DNA of 64,000 bases from Tetracladium setigerum (Eukaryota > Ascomycota > Leotiomycetes > Helotiales), in assembly GCA_031472005.1 (NCBI GenBank), contig PZJY01000011.1, positions 744,001-808,000 on the forward strand. The letters are read 5' to 3'. The notes under the pieces were generated by a model. It made no database searches. It was not told the origin of the DNA and saw nothing but the letters and a program-made list of their open reading frames with translations. Numbering within the stretch: the first letter of the stretch is position 1; each line of letters opens with the position of its first letter. Positions 49,417 to 60,538 of the stretch are shown here, piece by piece. A program made the position numbers and the translations under genes.

Positions 49417-50693
49417 TCAGTAAAGTGAATTTTCAAGTTGATCTTCCAAATCGTCATCAACATCGATAAGGGCAAAACTTACAGGAATGAACTGCCTCAA
49501 CTTCACCCCAGCTTGTGCAAATATCGCCGCTGTCTCCCCATCCATACTATAACCAAAGCTATATACCACCTCCGCAATACCTACCTGCACAATCTTCACT
49601 CCGCAAGTCAGACAAGGACAGGTATCGCAGTATAATATACTGCCCTCTCTAATCCTCTCTCTACCAGCTTCCAAAAGCGCATTCTCCTCCGCATGCAAAC
49701 AGAGACACGTTCCTAATCCCACCCCACTTCCCTCGCCAGAATTACACCTCAGACAACCTCCCTCGGAACAGTTCTTGAGGTGACGAGGCGTACCATTATA
49801 ACCCGTGCTGATGACTCGGTTTGAATGTACTAACACGCACCCAACCGGCGTTTCATGCAATTTGAACGTCGTGCAGCCAGAGAGGCAAGTGTCATGAAGT
49901 ATTGATCCCAAGTTGGCCGTATTCGTGATGGATTAGGCAGATCCAGCGTTCCAAGCGTGGCATATAAATGTGCGAGTGATGGGGATGTATTGAGAAGACG
50001 AAGAGTTGCTCGAGAGATGAGAGGAAGGAGGCCAGAGGTGGCAGAATAGAGGTGTGTGTCGGAGAGGGAGACGAATTCTTCGAGGGTCGTGATTTTGGGT
50101 TTTGTGGAGGATTGAGGGAGGGCTTTGTAGCGTTGCCAGCGGGAGGAGACTGGTGCATCAATGCTAATTAGGATAAAGAAGGGACGACGAAGCAATTTGT
50201 CGAGAATAGCTTCGTTATGGATATCTGTGGTTACCCAGCGAGATTGCCAGTTCTTGGTGACGAAGTCGAGGAGAGCGTCTGCAGTTTGGAATGTGTGGAG
50301 GTGCCATTTGTTACAGGGGATGGATTTGATTCTTCTACATCGTTGAAGGAGAGGTAATCTAGGGAGTCAACGGGAAGATCCTCTTTGGATGAGGGTGTGT
50401 TCGAGTTTTCTTGCTGAAGGTAGAGGCGTTGGAAGTCATGGTGGTCTACGAGGTATCTACAGAAGTCAGCAGGCACAACTTGAAAAGCTATAGATAGTAG
50501 CTTGTATATAGAGATACGACAGATCAAAGTCACAACATCATGTTCCTTGTATTAAAGCGAAGGTCTGCAAACGCGTATTACTCACTGGGCAACGGTTTGC
50601 TTGCCGGAGCAAATTCCTAACAATGGGGTTAGCAAATAGCTCCAGCAAAGCTAGATATCAAATTGCCTCACCTCCGCACAGTCCAATGAACAT
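49417..50693 (-). CDS. DCD1: Deoxycytidylate (dCMP) deaminase with N-terminal P-loop segment, two frame breaks
   Basis: Exons 50672..50693, 50586..50616 and 49417..50456 total 1093 nt, two short of 365 codons. The N-terminus MFIGLCGGICSGKQTVAQYL has a kinase-like P-loop, as in other fungal dCMP deaminases. The deaminase domain has NCMKRRVGCVLV, ISTGYNGTPR, the zinc/catalytic HAEENALLEAG and the zinc PCLTCG. It makes dUMP from dCMP for dTTP synthesis. The two breaks are at 50316-50319 (NPSP to CNKWHLHTFQTAD) and 49845-49846 (MKRR to VGCVLV). One extra G/C at each restores strictly conserved sequence, so these are probably sequence errors. An ACGCGT element lies about 80 nt upstream of the start. 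ATG7 is divergently transcribed from the same spacer. Confidence 0.9.
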
Positions 50694-51125
50694 TTCGCTG
50701 TAGTATACGTGGTCGTCGTTCGTGGAATTGATTTTCTGTTTGCTGTCACGTAAAGTCTCTTGTGCTGGGAGACGCGTTCTGAGAACAGAACACTAAGGTC
50801 GATGCCAAGCGCCGATATTTAGCCGATATTTAACCGCTCCCCACGTTTGTACCCATTGACCTGGAGCTCAAGGCTGACCGACCATGTGAGTTGTTTACCT
50901 GATCTACTCTCAAACTCGCCCTCATGACTCTTTGCCCCTTCACCATCTCAGATATCCGACACACAAACTTCAGTCACTGATAAGTACAGCTTCTCGCTAT
51001 CATTTCTTCCTCCATCAACTCTGCTCTGCTTGACAACACGCAACTAAATCATCCCTTCACAAGCTACCCCGCCATAAGAACCAGCTCCGTTATTGAGATC
51101 AGAGATCGAGGCTTTTCTCACCAAA
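50694..51125. other. Divergent promoter region DCD1 / ATG7
   Basis: A 432-nt shared upstream region that contains the ACGCGT element at 50772-50777 and a duplicated AGCCGATATTTA-type hexadecamer near 50813-50832. No gene. Confidence 0.6.
50772..50777. promoter_or_regulatory. ACGCGT (MCB-type) element upstream of DCD1
   Basis: Palindromic ACGCGT 79 nt before the DCD1 start. MBF (Mbp1-Swi6) binds this hexamer and drives G1/S genes for dNTP synthesis in yeasts. Position and target make sense; binding is inferred. Another ACGCGT lies in the second DCD1 intron (50571-50576). Confidence 0.5.
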
Positions 51126-53350
51126 ATGGCTCTCAAGTTTGCCCCTTTGGCTCGGAGATCGAGCTTCCCTTTTACCAAAATCTGTCGCAATCCAAGATCG
51201 ACCATGACAAACTGGACGATTCCGCGCGAACAGTGCTTGGCCTTTATGAACCTCGTGCGACCTTGTCGCCGGAGGAGAGCTGCAAGATGCAGATCCTAGG
51301 AAATGCCCTCACTAGTCATGAGTGAGTCCTTACAGGAGAAATTTCCGCAGAGGCTTTAGTTGACATCCACAGTGTTCCGGCTGGTCACATTCGCGCCGAA
51401 GGCAAGATTCGGAATCTCAACACTGTTGAGGATTTCAAGAATGTTGACAAGACCGCTATGCTCCAACTGGCTGCAAAACAAGTAAGTCTCATCCATCTCA
51501 AGTGTGGGATGGAAGCTAACCAGCCAGATCTGGGATGCTATCAATGACGGCACCATATACTCAATTCCCTCTCTTCTCTCCTCCTTTACAATTCTGTCAT
51601 ACGCAAATCTGAAGAAGTACACCTTCAGTTACTGGTTTGCCTATCCGGCTCTTCATTCAGATCCCCTTTGGAAACGAGTCGAGGGTGCTAGTCCAGCTCC
51701 GTTGACAGGAAACGAAAGTACTGCTCTGGTGGATGAGGTCGGCACCTGGAAGTATGGTACAGATAATCGGGAGCATGGCTTCTTTCTCGTTAAAAAGGTT
51801 CGGACCTCAAGTGAGCGGCCTACTACCCCAGGTGGAGACGACGAGGACAAGCTGGGGTTCAGATGGGTCGTTGGATCACTCCGAAAGTTTGAGCAGGGTT
51901 TCTTCGATGGCATTGCCCTCGAAGATCAATACGTGGCATTCGTAGACCCGTCTACATACCCAGATAATCCAGGTTGGATGCTACGAAATTTGTTGGTCTT
52001 GATTAAGCGACGATTCAAGCTCAACAAAGTCCAAATTCTCAGTTATAGAGACGTGCAATCCAGACGCCACGAAGCAAGAAGTCGAATCTTCGTTCTCGAG
52101 ACTCAAGATGGTGGACCAGAGACAAATGAGATGCCTAAAGTTACCGGCTGGGAGCGAAATAGTGTAGGGAAATTGACATACAAAGTCACAAACCTGTCGC
52201 AGTACATGGATCCACAACAACTTGCAGACCAATCTGTCGATCTGAATCTCAAACTCATGAAGTGGCGAATCGCACCTGATCTTGGTTTGGAGAAAATCAA
52301 GGAAACGAAATGCCTTCTTCTAGGTGCTGGAACCCTCGGTAGCTACGTTGCCCGAATTCTCATGGGTTGGGGTGTTCGCAAGATCACATTTGTCGACAAT
52401 GCAACGGTTTCATTCTCCAATCCAGTCCGACAGCCCTTGTTTGACTTCAAGGATTGCTTGGAAGGAGGCGCAAAGAAGGCATATCGAGCAGCAGAAGCCC
52501 TACAAGAGATTTATCCTGGGGTCGATAGTTCTGGATGGCCATTGTCAGTCCCAATGCTTGGGCACCCAATAACGAACGAGGCGGCGGTAAAGGAAGATTT
52601 TGAGTTGTTGGAGAAGTTGATCGAGGAGCATGATGCTATCTTCCTTCTAATGGATACTCGGGAGAGTCGATGGCTTCCCACAGTGCTTGCAAAGGCCAAG
52701 AACAAGCTCACTCTGAATGCTGCGTTGGGATTCGACACCTTCGTATGTATGAGACATGGTGTTGCCGGAGAAAATGGAGAGCCAGCAGTCCTTGGTTGTT
52801 ACTTCTGTAACGATGTGGTCGCACCTGGAGATGTAAGACAGCTGACCCTTTTATTTTGAGCATATGAACTAACATTATGCAGTCCGTCAAGGATCTTACC
52901 TTAGATCAACAATGCACAGTCACTCGTCCAGGCATTGCGCCTATGGCATCAGCACTTCTGGTTGAGATTATGGTATCTGCGCTCCAACATCCACTTGGTG
53001 CGAGAGCTCCAGCTCCAAAGACCAGTGGCCCAAACACTGAATATGAACGAGACCCACCAAATCACCCTCTCGGTGTCATCCCCCATCAGATTCGAGGGTA
53101 TCTCGCAACATTCAAGAACATGCTGATTAGTGGTCAATCTTATGATTGCTGCTCGGCTTGCTCGCCGAAGATCGTCGATGAGTACAACCGAAAAGGATGG
53201 GAGTTCATCAAGCGAGCCCTGTCAGAGAAGGACTATATCACGGAGCTCAGTGGGCTGGCTGAAGTTCAACGTGCTGCCGAAGCAGCTTCAAATGACATTG
53301 AGTGGGATAGTGAACCAGGAGAGGAAGAGGGCGAGGGAGAGTTACTTTGA
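51126..53350 (+). CDS. ATG7: Autophagy E1-like enzyme Atg7, one frame break
   Basis: Exons 51126..51321, 51373..51481, 51528..52832 and 52883..53350 (introns 46-51 nt) total 2078 nt, one short of 693 codons; 692 residues is normal for fungal Atg7. The N-terminal domain has IPSLLSSFTILSYANLKKY and FSYWFAYPAL. The adenylation domain has CLLLGAGTLGSYVARIL, then GVRKITFVDNATVSFSNPVR. Zinc Cys pairs are GCYFCND and CCSACSPK. The catalytic Cys is in TLDQQCTVTRPGIAPMA. Atg7 activates Atg8 and Atg12 with ATP and passes them to Atg3 and Atg10, in the cytosol. The break is near 51150-51153: MALKFAPLA must pass to SEIELPFYQ, which needs one extra base. The uncorrected first exon stops early at 51299. 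Confidence 0.95.
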
Positions 53351-53783
53351 AGCGTAAACAAGGTGTACGATGATAAGCAATAAGGGAATGATGGGCAATG
53401 ATGGTTTGCTTTCTGGTTGGCGTTTACGGTTTTTAAAGGGCATATAAAGGCGTATAATTTCGCGAGGGGTGCTTTGGTCTGAATGGATATCAATCCTTTG
53501 GAGCAGGAAATAGCTAAATAGCGAAATGGAATTCTCAAATAGTTAAGAGATGATGGGATGGGATTGTCATCGCTGGGTTATTGCCAAGATTGTCACGTGA
53601 TATCGTCAATTCGCGCTAAATATTGAAGCTTCAATTTCAAAAGTTGGGAGCTCATGACAGCTCCTTGGATTCAGCCGATGCCTTCTCACTCCGTGCGCCT
53701 CCTTTGAATCCAATTCGCCTCTTCAACGACTAGGCTCATGCCCTAATGGCAGCTAAATATTTATTACGCCTTAATCCTCGACT
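53351..53783. other. Intergenic region ATG7 / CIA84
   Basis: 3' flank of ATG7 and promoter of the next gene. No other feature recognised. Confidence 0.5.
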
Positions 53784-56283
53784 ATGCGTCGTTCCCACCT
53801 CACCCTCCGAGTCTTTCGTCGCCTTCTCTCCCCGCAAGGCCTCGCATTCCGCTGTCCCGCTCAGTTAACCCTCCTCCCTCGTTCGTCACCTCGACATACC
53901 TCCCTTCCCCTTCTTCGCCCTCCTACCAGACGATCAATATGGGGCTTCTCGCGCAAAGCACCGCCGAGGCAAGCCCGCGACGCCGAACTAGATCCCGGGC
54001 TCGACAAGATGCTAAGTCTAGGAACCATGACTTTAGTAAACGCCCGCCGCCGCCCATCGAAGAAATAGTGGCCGCGTGGAAAGAGTACTTTGCATTTAAA
54101 AAGAAGAAGGCATTGGTGGTCAATAACTTACAGGCAAGGCAGGTGTTGGCTACATTTCGACATTTAAAGGAGCAGAGTGTGGAGGGTGGAGTGCCATTAG
54201 CGCTTGATGTGGACGATTTAACACTTGCGAGGGATGTCTTAAAGAGGATACCGGATGATGGAGTGAAGGAGCATGGGATTTTTGCTGAATTGCTGTACAC
54301 GGAATTGCAGGCCTTAAATCCGACGCCGTGGAATGCGAAGATGAATATGGAGGCTTATGTATCTGTTTTGACCAAGACGGGGAGGTCTCTTGAGGCTAGG
54401 GATATTGTGGAAAAGGTGCCTGAAATCGAGAATGGGACGGGTTTCTTGAGGAAGTTGTATCATAAGGTGTTGGTGGGACTTGCGAAAGAGGGAAAGGAGG
54501 CAGAGTTGATCGAGAGTTGTACGAAAAGTGAGGCACAAGGGATGGGTTACAGTTGGTGGAAACGCGATATCATCACCACGTTTTATGCAGACAAAAACGA
54601 CGTTGAGGCAACAAAGCGATGGTGGGGAAACCACTGGACAAAAGCAAGAGCTCGCCGAATGACGGGGGATCACCCAAATCTCTCGCTGCCATACTCAAAT
54701 TTAGTATCCGAAACGACCAACTGGATTGGTGTAGGAACGTCTTCCGCGAAGCACTTGATGAAAATCCGAGGAAGGATGTCTGGGATGTAATACTACAATG
54801 GGCAGCTGGAACCATGGGCAAGGGCGTAGAAGATGTGGAACAGATGTTGAAGATTATGGAGACGAGGAGTACCGAGGAAGTCCCTACCGCTCCGGACAGC
54901 GACACCATCAATGGGCTTGTGGAAATGTGCATGGAAAATGCCGATCCCTACACTGCCGAACGATACATTGAACTCGGACGGAAATTTGGAATACAGCCAA
55001 ACACCAGAACGTATATTTTGCAGTTGAACTACCGTGCGGATCATGGTGATCTTTCCGGTTCTCAAGCTGCATATGAGGCACTTCTTTCCGAGGAAATTCT
55101 TGACGATGAAGATCTACCCGCCATCAACAAATACATCCGGGCTCTATGTGTAGCACACACCACAAACTACACACGAATTCGCGCCATTCTTGAGGATTTT
55201 GAAGAGCGTCATGTCCGCCTTGAAGCAGAAACCACCTTATCTCTCTCAATCATGTACATGGATCGTGAAGAACTCCCCGACGCACTCGACATCCTCCAAG
55301 CCAACAGCTGGCACTACACACGTCCCGAGCGTGAGAAAATCCGCCTCGCTCTAACAGATTTCTGCCTCAATCCAGACAACGGCATCGCAAAAGTTTGGGA
55401 CGCCTACTGTATCATGCGCGAAGTCTTCAACGATATCAATCGCGAAGTGCGCACGCAAATCATGAGAGAATTCTTCCGCAGGGGTAGATGTGATATGGCA
55501 TGTTACACATTCGGACACATGCGTCAAAACATTGACACGAGTATCCGACCCACGGCTGAAACCTATGTCGAGTGTTTAGAGGGCATTGCGTATCTGGCTG
55601 ATGCGGAACAGCTCGATATGGTACACAACATGTTGAAGATGGACTCTTCCATCGAACCCTCCACCAAGATCTACAACGCGCTTATGCTTGCCTACGCCGA
55701 GTGTGACGATCCTGACCGCGCGATAGATTTCTGGGACGACATCACTAATTCCCATGAAGGGCCGACGTATAATACGTTGGTCATATTGTTCCGTGCATGC
55801 GAGCTGAAACCGTTTGCCGAGAAATTGGCCATGGAGGTTTGGGATAAGATGAAGAGGATGGATATTGAGGTTACGAGGGAGGTGTTTGTGGCGTATCTGG
55901 CGGCGCTGAGTGGAAGGGGACTCGTGGAGGAGGGAAAGAGGTTGGTGGAGGGGATGGAGAAGAATTATGGCTTCAAACTTGATGTTCCGACGTAAGTTTT
56001 CCTAATACACCGCTCAAAAATAACCACCACACCAAACACCAGAAAACAAATCATTTAAATCCCACACTTCACCACCATTACCTACCTAGCTAACCAACCC
56101 GAAACAAACAGTCTAGGAATATTCTACAACGCATCCATGGGCGAAGAACGCAGAGACATGGTAGAGGAGTGGGCGAAGAGGCTCTACCCTGAAATCTGGG
56201 ACGATTTGGTCTTTGAGGGCAGGATGCAGCACGAGGAGGGTCATTTCTTGTTCATTCTCCCAAAGAGGATTCTTAAGGCTTGA
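53784..56283 (+). CDS. CIA84: Mitochondrial complex I assembly factor CIA84 (PPR protein), two frame breaks
   Basis: Exons 53784..55991 and 56112..56283 flank a 120-nt intron and total 2380 nt, two short of 794 codons. An Arg-rich mitochondrial presequence (MRRSHLTLRVFRRLLS) leads to RRSIWGFSRKAPPRQARDAE and LDPGLDKMLSLGTMTLVNAR, which I recognise from fungal CIA84. A long helical body with PPR-like repeats follows (TKIYNALMLAYAECDDPDRAIDFW, split here by position). CIA84 is a chaperone for assembly of the complex I membrane arm in Neurospora and acts in the matrix. Breaks are at CCC 54053-54055 (NARRRP to PIEEIVAAWK) and GGGG 54624-54627 (ATKRWWG to KPLDKSKSSP). Adding one base at each gives a single open frame. 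Confidence 0.85.
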
Positions 56284-56991
56284 TTTTAATTTGATTTTGA
56301 ATTCGATCTGGGTTGAGGTTTGTAATGTTATTCTTGGGGGCGAGGAAAGAGGTGGATGGATGGGCTTGATGAGGTGTTGGTAGGGAGGAAGGGAAGGGAG
56401 GTGATGAGGATGTGTAAAACGGAACCCCAAACCAACCAAAACAAAAAAGTGGTGCGATTGAACATGTACAGTATAGGAGGACGACGAAAACTGTAAAAAA
56501 TATCTAAGGGAGGAAAGGAGGATGGATGGACATAAAAATCCATGTTGACTGTACTGTACTGTACTTGTTACAACTACCTTTGGTACTGCCCCGACCCAGT
56601 ATATATATAGACAGAAAGCCCATGTATATTACCATGAAGATGTGTTGACAAGATTTCCAGAGAAAGGTTTAGATAGATAGGAAGGTACTTTTTCATTGTT
56701 TTCGTCACTGGAGCAAAAGAAGGCATGTAATCTTAGTATAACTTATTTGTTCTTTGAATTGTATTGTATTCGTTGATTGTCGTTATTCATTATTGTTTCG
56801 GCCGTTTCCATTTCTTTAGTTCCTTACGTGTTTTCTACCGTTCGTTTGTCATACCCTCGTTTCCGCATTCCCTTTCCACTGTCCCAATTTCCAATGTGAT
56901 GCCACCAACAAGAAAAAGAAAGAAAGAAAAAATCTATCTATCAACGAACCCTTCCTAACCATTAAAAAGGCTTAATCAACCAACCAACCAA
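56284..56991. other. Intergenic region between convergent CIA84 and the DUF3824 gene
   Basis: Tail-to-tail spacer. It holds a GTACT pentamer repeat at about 56549-56562 and GATA-type repeats around 56680. No gene. Confidence 0.5.
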
Positions 56992-59900
56992 TCAATCCCT
57001 ATGTTTCCTCCTCCTCCTCCTCCCACTGCCCCTTTCGTCCTCCTCACTATCACTCCGCCCACCTGGGCCACCCCCAACATCCCCCACAACACCCATCAAC
57101 AAGTCCTTCCACGTCTTCCTCCCCTCCACAATCTCACCCACATCCCTCACAATCTTCTCCACCATTTCCTTTTGTTTAACCTCTCCCCTCTCACCCCCTC
57201 CTCCTCCTCCCTTTCCACCACTCCCTATAATAACATCACTTAGACCTTTAATAAACAAATTCCCAGCGGTACCTCGATTTCCACCTCCACCTCTCTCGCC
57301 GAAACGTCCGCCTAAAGGTCGACCATCCCTATCAAATCTATCCGGTAACATCTCCACATCATCCGAGCCGCCATCATCTGAACCATAACCCCAGCACGAC
57401 CAACAGGCGAAGAATCTCTCGATCTCGGTCTCCTACTTTGATGTCGACGACGGCGACGTTTACGCATCTCATACGGACGATCAGAAGATGGGTCTGAGTT
57501 TCGACGTCTTCTTGTTCGGTGGCGACGTCTACGAGATTGTTCTTTTTCTCGTTCGGATAAGGAGTCGTCATCATGATCTGGATCGTCGTCTCTGGAAATG
57601 GATTTGGGCAGGGGAATGAGTGCATTTGAGGGTTGATGAATGTGCGAATGGATTGTATCTGGATTCCCCAACGCATCCCTGTGAATCTTGTCCAGTCGTC
57701 TCTCGGAAGTTGGCGATAGTGGGGCGAATGCTACGGAGCGATTATGCGGTTGTTCGTCTTTCAATGTGTCGAGTGTTTCAGTGGAAGAGAGAGGTCTTGA
57801 TCTTGAGTTAAAGTAATCTACACGATCGGCTATATTTTGAGAAGGATACGTTAGATAAATAGTCTGAAAATTAGATGTTATGATGTAGGAAAGAAGACGA
57901 AAGATGAAGAAGAGCACAAGGGGGAAACATCAAGGTAGTTCAGGAAGCGCAAACGCACCCTCCTCTCGATTATCATCAACCACAGGACTTTCCACAAACG
58001 GAGAGGTGGGAGGTGGTGGGAAGTAGGGAAGGTTGGTAGGTCCTCCCCTAGTAGTAGTAGTACTTGTGAAATTTGCATCGTTGTTTTGACCTCGTGAAGA
58101 AGTGTGGTATACAGGTTCACCTGGTGATAACGTAGTAGAATTGTGGTGTGTACTCACATTGTTACCACTCCGTGTTGGCCCTGGAGGATATCCGTATGAA
58201 TTGACGTTGGGAGGGTGAGGATAATCTTGAGGGTTGTAAGGTGGGATCGGCGGGTGTGGTGGCATTTCAACGTGCGTTGTTGAGGTGTAGGTGTGTTGGG
58301 TTATGCCTGGTGCGGGACCAGCTTGGGTGGAGGAGGGAAGTAAGGTTGTTCGGCTGGAAAGCCACCAGACGCGTGTGGAGGAGATGGGGAGTAGTCATCA
58401 TCGTAGGACCTTTCATAGTATTGCTCAACCGGTTCATCCTCGTATCCTATTTTAGCAAATGTTAGCTCTAATTCAAGTACGAAATAAAGAGATGTTTACA
58501 GTTGATGTGAAAAGAGACAATTTCATTTGGAATCAAATTGGAAAGACGCTTGGTTAGAGAGCTTCGGATTGACGAAGCTGATCGAGACCGAGCACGATGA
58601 GATGAGTACTGGGGATCCTCACGTCTTCGTTCCGCTCTCTCTGTCTCTCTTTCTTCTCCTTTCTCTTCTGATATTGATTCACTCCAATCGCTGCTGCTGC
58701 GGTAGTTGCAGCTGCGCCAGCGATATTTCGCACCCTACTTCGGCTTCGGCTTCTCGTTCGACGAGAATCGCTGGATGAGTCTCTGCGTCGGCGTGATCGA
58801 CGTCGCGAATTATCTTCGGTAGTACGCTCGTGGATTGTGGTTGTGGTCTGTTGGTATACTGGTTCAGTACCGTATTGGACCATCCCTAATTCAGGGTCAA
58901 CACCATGGTCTGAATAACCACCTAAGGATCTGGCCCTAGACCTGCTTCTTCTTCGGTCTGATCTCCTGATATGATTTTCATCCGCGATTTCCTCCTCCTT
59001 AGCCTTTCGGTTTTCATAGAGACCGGCAACAGCTGCTCCGGCTAATCCGCTTCCTACGATTTTGGCACCTGTTCGAACACGAGACTTTGATCGAGAACCA
59101 CTGCGCTTGCGAGATCTGCTTCGGAAGTGTTCTACTACTCCAGCGACGGCGGCGGTTGCGGCACCGGCTCTTGCGATTGAAGCAGCTCGGTGCTTTGGAT
59201 CTCTGTGCTTGCTGGTGCTGACCGTTCGTTCTTCGTAGGAAGAGTAGGAGGATCCACGAGAACTGCGTCGGCGACCTCGGCTTCGAGTTCTGCTGCGTCC
59301 GCGTACGAGTTCTTCTTTGTTTGCCTTTCGGTCTCGAACCATTTTGATAGCAGTAGCAGCAACGACGGCCGCAGCAGCAATACCAAGACCAGTCTTGACT
59401 CTTGAACGACTGCTTGATCTGGATCGACTTCTGTCTTCTCGACTTTCACGATATCGACTTCTTGCTCGAGTGATGACTTGTGCTCCAATAGCACCCAGAG
59501 CAGCTCCTCCGACCACATTCCTCTTACGGTGGTCGATAGGCTCTCCGCTCTTGGATTTGTGATGTGCCAATAAAGCGGCCGCTCCAGCTCCAGCCAACGC
59601 ACCTTCAGCAAGATGTCTCTTGTGGTTTGGGCTTGAGCTTCGCTCGCGGGTAACTCTACGCTTGACTAGGTAGTCTTCATCTTCGCTCCACCTTCCTTCG
59701 TCTCTCCCTCTCCTTTCATATCTCTCATAATCATCATCTCGACGGTCGACTTCTCTCACATCGCGGCGGTAGTAGTATTCGTCTTCGTGCTGTCTTCTCT
59801 CAGGTACGACAACTTCCTGAGTCTCCTCTCTTCGAACAATCTCATAATTCTGCTCTTGTCTCGGAGCAGGAGGAATAATGACTGCTGGTGGAGGGGCCGG

Positions 59901-60538
59901 AGCCTCTTGCACGATAATCTGCTGTGGTTGAGGTGCTTGTTGTCGGATTACAATCGGGGCTGGAGGAGCTTCAGGTCGTTCATAGTATTCCGTTTCCCGT
60001 TGATATCGCTCCATCTCGTAAGGTTGTTCTTCACGGCGTTCTGTCGTTCGCTTCTCAATCCGAACGTCCGTTTCTCGTTGAAACTCCCGCTCATTCTCCA
60101 AGGCCGATTATTCGAGCGCTCCCATGGCCGACGGCCATCAGCATCTCGCGGACTATCCCGCTCATATACCACCGTCCTTGTTCTTTCCGGCTCGCGGATA
60201 GCATCACGCTCGACATATCTTTCACGTTCGATAATGGAAGATCGTGGTCGCTCCACAGCAGAGTGGGGTCGTTCAGGCTCGACCCAACGCTCGCTGCGAC
60301 GGTCGATTTCGATGCGCTCTCCTCGGGCAGGTATGACTTCGATTCTGGAAGACCGGTCGTTCAAATCGTCGCGGCCGGGTGCTGCTACGCGGTATCGTTG
60401 GACGGTGCGGTAGCCGTCTCCCCCGCCATGGCCATGTCTCGTGGAGCGACTGTAGGTGGAGCGCTCGTCATCGGAGGAGTAATCGTCACGATCTCGACCT
60501 GTGTAGGCAGATCTCGTAACTCTTGTGACTTCGGGCAT
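56992..60538 (-). CDS. DUF3824-family Arg/Ser-rich protein, four frame breaks
   Basis: The start MPEVTRVTRSAYTGRDRDD and the layout (charged N-terminus, repeated SRSRSRVRN/T segments each followed by an Ala/Gly-rich hydrophobic stretch such as GLGIAAAAVVAATAIK, then LGGYSDHGVDPELGMVQYG) are typical of fungal DUF3824 proteins. The C-terminal third is Pro-rich (PYFPPPP, PPHPPIPPYNPQDYP), then Arg-rich, and it ends GRRRRRKHRD. At least two introns are visible; one is 57830..57958, rejoining NREE to ADRVDYFNS, and the other ends at about 58446. Frames change at 60102-60103, 58632-58633, 58325-58327 and 57389-57392, each repaired by one G/C. Function unknown; the alternating Ala-rich segments could contact membranes. 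Splicing around 58446-58510 is not fully resolved. Confidence 0.75.

Noticed and set aside
7455..60105. Programmed -1 ribosomal frameshifting at the sixteen breaks
   Set aside because: The sites lack a shared slippery heptamer and a downstream structure, and occur in ten unrelated genes. A consensus error explains all of them more simply.
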